Positions 27,435 to 35,241 of a stretch of 64,000 nucleotides of DNA are shown here, piece after piece. The position numbers and the translations under genes were made by a program. The stretch lies in assembly GCF_900119165.1 (NCBI RefSeq), contig NZ_FPJG01000006.1, forward strand, positions 6,758,001 through 6,822,000. The letters run 5' to 3'. This DNA comes from Amycolatopsis australiensis. Lineage in GTDB: Bacteria; Actinomycetota; Actinomycetes; Mycobacteriales; Pseudonocardiaceae. Numbering within the stretch: position 1 is the first letter of the stretch; each line of letters starts with the position of its first letter. A model generated the notes under the pieces. That model saw only the letters and a program-made list of their open reading frames with translations, ran no database searches and was not told where the DNA came from.

Positions 27435-27845
27435 TCAGGCGTTGTGGCGCACCCGGAACGGCCAGGTCAGCGTGATCACCGTGCCGTCGTCGGTGGAGCG
27501 CAGGTCGAGCCCGTCGACCAGGGCCTGGATCAGGCGCAGGCCACGGCCGCCGTCGGCGCGTTCGGCGAGCGTCGCCCAGCGCCCCTGGTCGGCCACGGTG
27601 ACGATCAGCACGTCGTCGTCGATGCGCGCCCGGACGTCGATCAGCCCGGGACGGCCGTGGTAGGCGTGGTCCAGCACGTTGGCCATGGCTTCCCAGCAGG
27701 CCAGGACGACGTCGTCGGCCTGTCGCCCGACCTCGTCACCCGCGCGCCTGCGCAGCCACGACACGAGGTGCCGCCGCAGGCTCGGCAGCGTCCGTGGCGA
27801 AATCGTGCCGCGGTAGCGCCAGCCGTCCGAACCGTGCTCTTCCAC
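27435..27845 (-). CDS. RsbW-like ATP-binding anti-sigma factor
   Basis: A 136-residue GHKL ATPase with N-box CWEAMANVLDHAYHGRPG (about residues 50-67), G1 region VADQGRW and the GGRGLRLIQALVD segment. The GTG at 27845 has GGAGG five bases upstream. It converges on the GAF-ANTAR gene with three bases between the stop codons. A candidate sigma-B-type promoter lies 31 bases before the start. It closes the partner-switching island. Confidence 0.86.
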   Translation of the reverse strand: MEEHGSDGWRYRGTISPRTLPSLRRHLVSWLRRRAGDEVGRQADDVVLACWEAMANVLDHAYHGRPGLIDVRARIDDDVLIVTVADQGRWATLAERADGGRGLRLIQALVDGLDLRSTDDGTVITLTWPFRVRHNA

Positions 27846-27875
27846 GTTCACCTCCCCGGGGGACTGCAGGTTTGC

Positions 27876-27900
27876 TACCCACCGGTCCGGTTTCTCAATC
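27876..27900 (-). promoter_or_regulatory. Weak candidate sigma-B-type promoter
   Basis: Read on the minus strand, GATT (27900-27897), 16 bases and GGGTA (27880-27876) fit GTTT-N14-16-GGGTA with one mismatch. It is correctly placed before the anti-sigma gene starting at 27845. Confidence 0.4.
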
Positions 27901-27957
27901 GCCGGTGACGCCGTTCGGCCCCTGGTGCCGCGCGGGCCACCGTGATCGGATGTGCGG

Positions 27958-30900
27958 ATGACTCGGTCGACGTCGTCCGTGGTGCTGTGCGCGGTGCTGG
28001 CCGCCGCCCTCCTGCCCGTCCCCGCGGCCGCGGCCGCCACCACCCCGGGACCGGGCGTGGTCTCGCACTTCGGCCTGGCCCGCAAGGACTGCCTCGGCAC
28101 CGCGCGGAACACCACCAGCAAGGCGTGGTTCACCGTCGCGGGCGGAGTGCTGTCCGACGTGTACGCGCCGGCGATCGACAACACGAACGTCGAGACGTTC
28201 CAGTTCGCCGTCACCGACGGGCGCACCTTCACCGACCTGCAGGCGCGCGACATGACCTACACGGTCCGCACCAGCGCGGGCGGGATGGCCTGCGAGGTGA
28301 CCTCGACGCCGCGCAGCGGCCGGTACCGCCTGGTCACCGAGTACCTGACCGACCCGGCCCGCACCGGCGTGCTCATCCGGACGCGACTGGACCCGCTGCG
28401 CGGGTCCGGTCGTGACCTCAAGGTCTACGTGCGGTTCGACGCGAGCATCAACGGCAACGGCGGTGGCGGCCCGGCGAACGGCGGCGGCGACACCGCGACC
28501 GTCGACCCGGCGACGAGCGCGCTGGTCAGCGCCGACGCGAACACCGTGTCGAGCGCGCCCGCCCGTGACTACGGCACGCCGCTGGCCGCCGCGTTGCGCG
28601 CCGATCGCCGGTTCCTGGGCACCTCCAGCGGGTTCGCGGGCACGGACGGCGACGGGCTGGCCCAGCTCGACCGCGACCACCGGCTCACCGATCACACGGC
28701 TTCGGCGGTGAACGGCAACGTCGTGCAGACCGCGCAGCTGGACGTCGAACCGCGCCGCCCGGCGGTGCTGGCGCTCGGGTTCGGCCCGGACGCCCGCACG
28801 GCCGTCGAGACGGCGGGCGCGAGCCTGCGCACGCCGTTCGACGAGAGCTACCGCGAGTACGCGCGCGGCTGGCGCGACTACGACAACGGGCTGATTCCGG
28901 TGCGCGGCAAGGACGCCGACGCGTACTACCAGTCGGTCAACGTGCTGAAGGCCAGTGAGGACAAGACGTTCCCGGGCGCGGTCGTGGCGTCGCTCGGCAG
29001 CCCGTGGGGTCAGGCGGTCTCCGCCGGCGACGCGCCCGGTGGCAAGCCCGTCTACTTCGGGTCCTACCGCGAGATCTTCGCCCGCGACCTCTACGAAAGC
29101 TTCTCGGGCCTGCTCGCCGCCGGCGACCGCGAGACGGCGCGGGCGAGCGTGCGCTGGCTGTTCGGCCGCCAGCAGCAGCCGGACGGCCGGTTCCCGCGCA
29201 ACTCGCTGCTCAACGGCAAGAAGGCACCCGACTCCGGCGGTGACCAGCTGGACGAGAGCGCGTACCCGATCCTGATGGCTCTGCAGGCCGGGCTGGACCA
29301 CGACCGCACGCTCTACACCGACCACATCCGGGCGGCGGCCGACTTCGTCGTCGCGCACGGCCCGGCGTTCGGCTCGGAACGCTGGGAGGAACAGGGCGGC
29401 TACTCCCCCTCGACGATCGCCGCCGAGATCGCCGGGCTGGTGGCGGCGGGCGTGATCGCCGACCGCAACGGCGACCCGGCGCGCGCCCGCGTCTACCGCG
29501 CCACGGCCGACCACTTCCAGCGCGGCGTCAAGGGGTGGACGGTGACGTCCACCGGCCCGTACGGCGGCCGGTACTTCCTGCGGCTGACCAAGAACGGCAA
29601 CCCGGACTCGGAGTGGATCTACAACCTCGGCAACGGCTCGGTCGACGCCGACCAGCGCGCGGTCGTCGACGCCGGGTTCCTCGAGCTGACCCGCCTCGGC
29701 GTGCTGCCGGCGGACGATCCCGACGTCACCGCGTCGCTCGGCGTCGTCGACCGCGTGATCAAGCGCGACACGCCCGCCGGGCCGGGCTGGTACCGGTACG
29801 GGACATCCGCGCCGGGCAGCGAAGACGGCTACGGCGACTGCTACGAGCCGGACCCGACGAACTGCGCCCCGACCGGCGCGCCGTGGCCGTCGACGAACAC
29901 CGGTTCCGGGCACCTGTGGCCGGTGCTCGCGGGCGAGCGCGGCGAGCAGGCCGTGCAGGCCGGCGACCGGGACGGCGCGGCGGCGTTGCTGCGCGCCATG
30001 CGCGCGCAGACCGGCGGCACCGGGCTGATTCCCGAGCAGGCGTGGGAAGACCCGGCGCTGCCGGCGTCGCCGTACGGTTCGGACCCGCGCACGGCGTCGA
30101 TCGGCTTCGCCCCGGGACAGCCCGCGGGTTCGGTCGCGCCGCTGAGCTGGGCGCAGTCGCAGTCGGTGCGGCTGGCCCGGGCCCTGGACGACGGACGGCT
30201 GCCCGAGCAGCCCGCCGACGTCCGCGCCCGGTACGTCACCCACGCCCCGCCGGCGGCGCTGGCCGTGACGCTCGACGCGCCCGCGTCGGTGTCCACGGCG
30301 ACCGCGGCGGTCACCGGCACCGCACCGGCCGGCAGCCAGGTCGACCTCGCCGTTTCGGCGACCGACGCCGGGACGACTTCGGTGCTGTCGGTCCGGGCCT
30401 CGGCGGCGGGCACGTTCAGCGCGACGGTGCCGACACCGCTGGGCGCGAACGTCGTCACGGCGACGGCGACCGGCGCGGGGACCGGGTACGCGCAGAAGAC
30501 CGTCAGCTCGGACTTCGTCACCGGGACGGTGCTGCTCGACACGACCGACCCGGACGGCGACGACAACGGCCCGGGCACCTTCACCTACCCGACCGCCGGG
30601 GACTTCCACGCCGGCGCGTTCGACCTGCAGCGGTTCCAGGTCGTCGACTCGGGGACGCAGCTGGTGTTCCGCGCGCGGATCCGCGACCTGACGCCGACGT
30701 TCGGCTCGCCGCTGGGCGCGCAGCTGCTGACGATCTACGCCCATGACCCGGCCGCGACGGCGACGTCGACCGCGGCACCGTTCCCGAGCCGGGCGTACAC
30801 GATCGCCGCGCAGGACGCGTGGAGCCGCCGGATCGAGGTCCAGGGCTTCGCCGACCCGGCGCTCGTCGACGCTTCGGGCGCTTCGCTGGCGACGCCGTCT

Positions 30901-31224
30901 GTCCAGGCTTCGCAGGCGACGCGGTACATCACGGTGAGCGTCGCGAAGTCGGCGTTCGGGACACCGGGAGCCGGCTGGACGTTCGCGGTGGTGCTGACCG
31001 GGCAGGACGGCAACTCCCCCGACCAGGCGCGGCCGTTCACCCCGACGGCCGGGCCGTACACGTTCGGCCTGTGCGCGCCCGGCGGCGCGGCGCCGGTCTG
31101 CGCCGCGGACCCGGCGACGGCACCGAAGGCGTTCGACGTGCTGACGCCGTCCGGCGTAGCCCAGGCGGTGGAGCTGGACCCGACCCGCGGGCCGGTCGCG
31201 GTGCGCGGCGTGCCGGTGGGCTGA
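27958..31224 (+). CDS. Secreted glucodextranase/glucoamylase-like GH15 enzyme
   Basis: A 1,088-residue exported protein (signal peptide 1 to about 27). Its layout matches glucodextranase: an N-terminal beta-sandwich (about 35-280), an alpha-alpha barrel GH15 catalytic domain (about 285-755), an Ig-like domain (about 765-860) and a C-terminal DOMON-like glucodextranase C domain (about 862-1030). The general acid is Glu477/478 in RWEEQGGYSPST. At the usual general-base position the sequence is PLSWAQSQSVRL, with Gln735 where HAE-type Glu is expected. This should be checked before assuming activity. ATG 27958 is chosen over GTG 27952. The predicted substrate is an alpha-glucan or dextran. Confidence 0.85.
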   Translation: MTRSTSSVVLCAVLAAALLPVPAAAAATTPGPGVVSHFGLARKDCLGTARNTTSKAWFTVAGGVLSDVYAPAIDNTNVETFQFAVTDGRTFTDLQARDMTYTVRTSAGGMACEVTSTPRSGRYRLVTEYLTDPARTGVLIRTRLDPLRGSGRDLKVYVRFDASINGNGGGGPANGGGDTATVDPATSALVSADANTVSSAPARDYGTPLAAALRADRRFLGTSSGFAGTDGDGLAQLDRDHRLTDHTASAVNGNVVQTAQLDVEPRRPAVLALGFGPDARTAVETAGASLRTPFDESYREYARGWRDYDNGLIPVRGKDADAYYQSVNVLKASEDKTFPGAVVASLGSPWGQAVSAGDAPGGKPVYFGSYREIFARDLYESFSGLLAAGDRETARASVRWLFGRQQQPDGRFPRNSLLNGKKAPDSGGDQLDESAYPILMALQAGLDHDRTLYTDHIRAAADFVVAHGPAFGSERWEEQGGYSPSTIAAEIAGLVAAGVIADRNGDPARARVYRATADHFQRGVKGWTVTSTGPYGGRYFLRLTKNGNPDSEWIYNLGNGSVDADQRAVVDAGFLELTRLGVLPADDPDVTASLGVVDRVIKRDTPAGPGWYRYGTSAPGSEDGYGDCYEPDPTNCAPTGAPWPSTNTGSGHLWPVLAGERGEQAVQAGDRDGAAALLRAMRAQTGGTGLIPEQAWEDPALPASPYGSDPRTASIGFAPGQPAGSVAPLSWAQSQSVRLARALDDGRLPEQPADVRARYVTHAPPAALAVTLDAPASVSTATAAVTGTAPAGSQVDLAVSATDAGTTSVLSVRASAAGTFSATVPTPLGANVVTATATGAGTGYAQKTVSSDFVTGTVLLDTTDPDGDDNGPGTFTYPTAGDFHAGAFDLQRFQVVDSGTQLVFRARIRDLTPTFGSPLGAQLLTIYAHDPAATATSTAAPFPSRAYTIAAQDAWSRRIEVQGFADPALVDASGASLATPSVQASQATRYITVSVAKSAFGTPGAGWTFAVVLTGQDGNSPDQARPFTPTAGPYTFGLCAPGGAAPVCAADPATAPKAFDVLTPSGVAQAVELDPTRGPVAVRGVPVG

Positions 31225-31242
31225 TCTGGCAGGCTGGGCCGG

Positions 31243-31812
31243 GTGATCGACGACTTCGCGAAGCAGTACCTGCACGGCGATCTGCGTGAGGCGCGCGAGG
31301 AGGTGCTGGGGAAGCTCGACGGCTTGAGCGAGTACGACGTCCGCCGTCCGCTGACCGTGACCGGGACGAACCTGCTCGGCCTGGTCAAGCACCTGGCCCT
31401 GGCGGAGTCCCGGTACTTCGGCGAGGTCTTCGGCCGTCCGTTCCCCGATCCGCTGCCGCGCTGGGACGACCTCCCGGCGCGCGGCACCGACATGTGGGCG
31501 ACCGAGCACGAGACGCGGGCGGACATCACCGGCCGGTACCGCCGCGCGGCGGACCACGCCGACGCGACGATCGCCGCGCTCCCCGTCGACGCGCCCGGCC
31601 ACGTGCCGTGGTGGCCACGGCCGGACGTCCTGCTGTTCAACGTCCTGGTGCACGTGCTCACCGAGACGAGCCGGCACGCCGGGCACGCCGACATCCTGCG
31701 CGAGCAGCTCGACGGGGTGACCAGTTCCGCGTCCCGCGACGAAGCCGTCCGGGCGGCGCGGTACGCCGAGGTCGAGCGGGCGGCGCGGGCCGCTGTGTCC
31801 ATTTCGGGCTAG
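31243..31812 (+). CDS. DinB/DUF664-type putative metal-dependent protein
   Basis: A 189-residue four-helix-bundle protein. The three His ligands expected for DinB-fold proteins are in LVKHLALAE (about residue 47) and ETSRHAGHADILREQ (about 145-149). In actinomycetes such proteins are often thiol (mycothiol) transferases or isomerases; no specific role can be given. The GTG at 31243 has a CAGGCT hexamer seven bases upstream and no Shine-Dalgarno sequence, so it may be leaderless. It overlaps the convergent PucR-type gene by 4 bp. Confidence 0.8.
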   Translation: MIDDFAKQYLHGDLREAREEVLGKLDGLSEYDVRRPLTVTGTNLLGLVKHLALAESRYFGEVFGRPFPDPLPRWDDLPARGTDMWATEHETRADITGRYRRAADHADATIAALPVDAPGHVPWWPRPDVLLFNVLVHVLTETSRHAGHADILREQLDGVTSSASRDEAVRAARYAEVERAARAAVSISG

Positions 31813-33305
31813 CGCGGTCGGTCCGCCGAGAGGATCACGGCCCGGGCCGCGAGGTGCAGGGCCAGCCGCTCGTCCGGACGCGAGAGGTCGACGCCCAGCA
31901 GCTGGGAAATCCGCGCGACCCGGGCCGCGACGGTGTTGCGGTGCACGCCGAGGACCGTCGCGGTCTCGGCGAGCGACGACTCCGCGTCGAGGTAGGCCGC
32001 GAGGGTCCGGATCAGGTCACCCGGGGCGTCGAGCAGCGGGGCGATGAGGGCCCGGGCCGCCGGCTCGAACGTGTCCGTACGGGTCCATTCGAGCAGCAGC
32101 TGGGCCATGCCGAGCTGGTCGACGTGCAGGAAGTGGCCGGTCTCCGGGCGGGTGGCGGCCAGCCGGGCCGCGTCGACGGCCTCCGCGACGGTCGCGGCGA
32201 GCCCTTCCGGACGCGCGTGCGGGCGCCCGACGCCCATGTGCGCGCCCAGGCGCAGCGTCCGGTGCACGGCCTGCAGCCGGGTGGCCAGTGACCGCACGCG
32301 CGCGGCCGTGGGCTCGTGGTCGAAGGTCACCCAGCCGGTCCAGCCGTCGCCGTGCTCGACCACGACGGCGTCGACGTCCCCGGCTCGCAGCGCGCGGACG
32401 ACCTCCTGGGTGCGCGCGACCGTGTCGACGGCCGCCGGGACGCCGATGTGCAGCCCGACGTGCCAGCCACCGAGCCGCCAGCCGGCGTCGGCGACGCGGC
32501 GGCGCAGGTCGGCGCCCGGCTCGGTGTCCAGGCGCAGGAGGTCGCCGAGCAACGCCGTGCGGGAGCGGGCGTCGCGTTCCAGTTCGAGGCGGTTGGCGAG
32601 CAGCCACCGCTGCAGGACGCCGGCGGCCACGGCGAGCGCGGGCGGCACGACGTCGGCACGGGCGGCATCGACGTCCCGCAGCTCGACGGCCAGCCACATC
32701 GCCGGCCGCTGCAGCAGCACGGGGTGGGCGAGCAGGACGCCGTCGCCGGAGTCGGTCCGCTGCGGCACGGCTTCGTCGAGCCGGACGCGCCCGGCGACTT
32801 CGCCGGCGAGCGGAACGCCACGGTCGTCGAGCACGGCGACGGGCGAACGCAGCAGCCGCCGCAGCACGGCCACGACCTCCTCGGGCGGCCGCAGCCGATC
32901 CCCGAGCGCGCGGTGGGTGGCGAGCAGCAGCCCCGCCCGATCCAGCTCGGGCGCGGCGAGCAGCAAGCGCGCTTCGACGAGCAGGTCGAGCGGCGGCGCA
33001 CCGGTGGTGAGCAGCGGCACGGCAAGGCGGTCGGCGAGCAGGCGCGAGGCGGTGAGCGGTTCGGTGCCGGGCAGGAGGACCCCGGTGCCCCCGCGATCGG
33101 CGCACCGGCGGAGCAGGGCATCGATCTGCCAGTCGGTCCCGGCGACGGCCCGCGCGACGACGGTCAGCTCTCCCGCCGACGGTACGTGCGAGGTGTCGAG
33201 GGTGGCTTGGACGGTCGCGAGTGGACGGTCGAGCCCGGCCGAGCCGGCGAGCACCCGGACGTGCTCGGCCCAGCCCGGCAGCGCGAGCACGCGGCGGAGA
33301 GTCAT
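31809..33305 (-). CDS. PucR-family transcriptional regulator of the DUF917 operon
   Basis: A 498-residue protein. A PucR-type N-terminal domain (about 1-120, MTLRRVLALPGWAEHVRVLAG) is followed by a GGDEF-like middle region (about 260-400) and a C-terminal HTH_30 domain (about 430-490: LAETATVLGVHRNTVAARVA). PucR proteins often activate purine, hydantoin or amino-acid catabolism. It is the last gene of the minus-strand operon beginning with the NCS1 permease. It is coupled by an ATGA overlap to the small ORF at 33302-33439 and is the likely pathway regulator. Confidence 0.88.
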   Translation of the reverse strand: MTLRRVLALPGWAEHVRVLAGSAGLDRPLATVQATLDTSHVPSAGELTVVARAVAGTDWQIDALLRRCADRGGTGVLLPGTEPLTASRLLADRLAVPLLTTGAPPLDLLVEARLLLAAPELDRAGLLLATHRALGDRLRPPEEVVAVLRRLLRSPVAVLDDRGVPLAGEVAGRVRLDEAVPQRTDSGDGVLLAHPVLLQRPAMWLAVELRDVDAARADVVPPALAVAAGVLQRWLLANRLELERDARSRTALLGDLLRLDTEPGADLRRRVADAGWRLGGWHVGLHIGVPAAVDTVARTQEVVRALRAGDVDAVVVEHGDGWTGWVTFDHEPTAARVRSLATRLQAVHRTLRLGAHMGVGRPHARPEGLAATVAEAVDAARLAATRPETGHFLHVDQLGMAQLLLEWTRTDTFEPAARALIAPLLDAPGDLIRTLAAYLDAESSLAETATVLGVHRNTVAARVARISQLLGVDLSRPDERLALHLAARAVILSADRPR

Positions 33306-33439
33306 CCCAGCCCCACCGGGTCGAGGCCGCCCCCGGACGCCATCCCACCCAGGCTCCCCAACCCGGCTCGCGCCGGCAGCCCACCGCGCCCCTCCCGGCG
33401 GCGCCGCCGATCCGCCCGGTGCGCGCGTGGCGTGCTCAT
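33302..33439 (-). CDS. 45-codon ORF exactly bridging two genes; possibly an insertion remnant
   Basis: Its ATG overlaps the stop codon of the third DUF917 gene (ATGA at 33439-33436). Its TGA overlaps the ATG of the PucR gene (ATGA at 33305-33302). The product is Arg- and Gly-rich (RADRRRRREGRGG) and ends LDPVGLG, nearly the same as the C-terminus of the DUF917 protein (ADPVGLG), because the DNA there is a direct repeat. It may be translated simply to keep coupling. No family is recognised, and it may be a by-product of a 134-bp insertion. Confidence 0.35.
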   Translation of the reverse strand: MSTPRAHRADRRRRREGRGGLPARAGLGSLGGMASGGGLDPVGLG

Positions 33440-33457
33440 CCCAGCCCCACCGGGTCG
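33302..33457. repeat. 22-bp direct repeats flanking a 134-bp insertion
   Basis: The segments at 33302-33323 and 33436-33457 are identical over 22 bp (both begin TCATCCCAGCCCCACCGGGT) and lie 134 bp apart. Removing one copy and the segment between them would join the DUF917 gene directly to the PucR gene by a simple ATGA overlap. The segment between the copies is Arg/Pro/Gly-coding and GC-rich, with no transposase or terminal inverted repeats. Confidence 0.65.
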
Positions 33458-34506
33458 GCGTCGATGCCGTAGGCCCGGGGCTGCAGCACCGGCAGCCGCC
33501 GGGGGTCCGTCCAGAACGGGGCGGCCCTCAGGCGGACAGCGTCGACCTCCACTCCTGCGCGGATCGCGTCGCACGGCACCGGTACTCCCGTCCGGTGGTC
33601 CAGCACCGACAGCACGTCCGGGGTCGAGGCCACCGGGGCGCCGTCGCGCAGGGCCAGCAGGTACTCGTTCTCCATCTCCAGCCGCAGCAGGGCGCCGTCG
33701 CGGTGGTCGGCCAGCGTCACGCTGCCGCGGCCGAACCCCGGGCTGCCGTGCCGTCCCGGCCCGACGTGCCGCGCCACCTCCAGCACCCGGCCGCGGGCCA
33801 GTACCGAGCCGTCCAGCGCCGCTTCCAGCGCCTCGCGCGGCGGGCTCTCCCCCACCGCGAGCACCCGGCGGCCCAGCGCCAGCGCGCCGCTGGTCGTCCC
33901 CGGCACCGAGCACCCCGCCAGCTCGCCCGCCGGGATCGGCGCCAGCGCGAACGCCGCCCAGCCGCCCGAACTGCCCAGGAACGCCCGCGTTCCGCGCTCG
34001 ATCACCACGTCCGAGCCCGCCGCCAGCACCACCACCTGGCCGCCGGGCTCCGCGAGCGCCGCCGGTGCCACGCCGCGGCCGGTCGCGGCCACCGAGAACT
34101 GGTCGAGCCGCGGCAGCCCGCGGCCCGAAAGGTCCGCGTCGACGTAGCCCAGCCCGAGCTGCTCGGCCACGACCAGCGGCAGCAGCCCGTTGAGCCCGCC
34201 GATCTCGATGGACATCAGCGCGTCCGCCCGCTCGCCCGTCCACCGCTCGATCGCCGCCACCGCGGACGCGAACTCGTCGCCGCCCGGCAGCTTCTCCGTG
34301 AACGCCGCCGTCGCGCCGACCACGCCGATCGGCACCACCCGGGCCGACGGCGCCAGGTCCGCCACCGGCGAGACGACCAGCGAGCGGCCGCCGGTGAGCA
34401 GCCGGCGCAGCAGCACCGCGGCGGTGACGGTGTCGCCGCCGCCCCCGGACCCGAGCAGGGCCACCCCGCGTTCGAGGGCGGCCACGTCACCGGCGGTGAT
34501 GCGCAT
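33436..34506 (-). CDS. DUF917 (S-Me-THD) family protein, divergent copy
   Basis: A 356-residue protein of the DUF917 family, which I recall as renamed S-methyl-thiohydantoin desulfurase-like in Pfam. The N-terminal LLGSGGGGDT loop is kept, as is the late DVLSVLDHRTGVPV...R pattern. Compared with the two paralogues upstream, EKLP is in TAAFTEKLPGG, and the E-C-G-G-x-N-S motif has become SIEIGGLNGLLPL. It is therefore the most diverged of the three. It lies 21 bp after the SDR gene and is coupled by ATGA to the next ORF. It is probably an enzyme or subunit in breakdown of a hydantoin-like ring. Confidence 0.83.
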   Translation of the reverse strand: MRITAGDVAALERGVALLGSGGGGDTVTAAVLLRRLLTGGRSLVVSPVADLAPSARVVPIGVVGATAAFTEKLPGGDEFASAVAAIERWTGERADALMSIEIGGLNGLLPLVVAEQLGLGYVDADLSGRGLPRLDQFSVAATGRGVAPAALAEPGGQVVVLAAGSDVVIERGTRAFLGSSGGWAAFALAPIPAGELAGCSVPGTTSGALALGRRVLAVGESPPREALEAALDGSVLARGRVLEVARHVGPGRHGSPGFGRGSVTLADHRDGALLRLEMENEYLLALRDGAPVASTPDVLSVLDHRTGVPVPCDAIRAGVEVDAVRLRAAPFWTDPRRLPVLQPRAYGIDADPVGLG

Positions 34507-34527
34507 GACTGACCACAGTAGACGAGC

Positions 34528-35241
34528 TCAGCGCAGGGCGTAGCCACCGTCGGGGTAGAGCGTCGACCCGGTGGTGTAGGTGCTGCCGAACAGGTACAGC
34601 ACCGCATCGGCCACTTCGGACTCCTTCCCGACCCGGTGCAGCAGCGTGTCCGCGCGGTACTGCGCGAAGCTGGCCTCCCGCACCGCCGCCGGCCGCGCGG
34701 CCCACATGTTGCCGTCGATCGTGCCCGGCGCGACCACGTTCACCCGGACCGGTGCCAGCTCGACGGCGAGGCCGCGGCCGAGGCCCTCGACCGCCGCGTT
34801 GCAGGCGACGTACGCGGGTGCCGCCGCCGGGGGCCGGACGCTCGCCGCGCCGGACATCAGCACGATCGAGGCGTCCGGGGCCAGCCGGGGCACGGCGTGC
34901 TTGACGGCGTGGTACTGGCCCCAGAACTTCGTCTCGAAGGGGCTGGCGGCCTCCTCGTCGCTCAGCTCCCGCAACGGCCCGACCGTGTAGGAGGCGCCCG
35001 GCGTGAACAGGTGGTCGACGCGGTCCAGGGCGCCGAAGAACGCGGCCAGGGAGTCCTGGTCGGTGTTGTCGACGACCTGCCAGGTCCCGCCCACCTCCTT
35101 GGCCGCCGACGCCAGTTTCTCCGGCGTCCGGCCGCCGAGGTGGACCGACGCGCCCGCCGCGGCCGCGCGCCGGGCCACCTCGAGGCCGATGCCCGAGCCG
35201 CCGCCGATGATCACGACCCGCCGGCCCGCCAGCGCGCTCAC
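34528..35241 (-). CDS. Atypical SDR protein in the DUF917 operon
   Basis: A 237-residue Rossmann-fold SDR with the cofactor loop IGGGSGIG and a C-terminal GGYAL tail. The active-site signature is altered: where Y-x3-K is expected the sequence is AYVACNAAVEG, so the catalytic Lys is Asn. The NNAG motif is also changed (FTPGAS). It may use an atypical mechanism or act as a binding protein. GTG 35241 overlaps the stop codon of the upstream DUF917 gene (GTGA). Its place between DUF917 genes implies a role in the same pathway. Confidence 0.85.
   Translation of the reverse strand: MSALAGRRVVIIGGGSGIGLEVARRAAAAGASVHLGGRTPEKLASAAKEVGGTWQVVDNTDQDSLAAFFGALDRVDHLFTPGASYTVGPLRELSDEEAASPFETKFWGQYHAVKHAVPRLAPDASIVLMSGAASVRPPAAAPAYVACNAAVEGLGRGLAVELAPVRVNVVAPGTIDGNMWAARPAAVREASFAQYRADTLLHRVGKESEVADAVLYLFGSTYTTGSTLYPDGGYALR

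Noticed and set aside
33302..33457. Transposable element
   Set aside because: The 134-bp segment has direct repeats but no terminal inverted repeats or transposase remains, and the 22-bp repeat is longer than typical target-site duplications.
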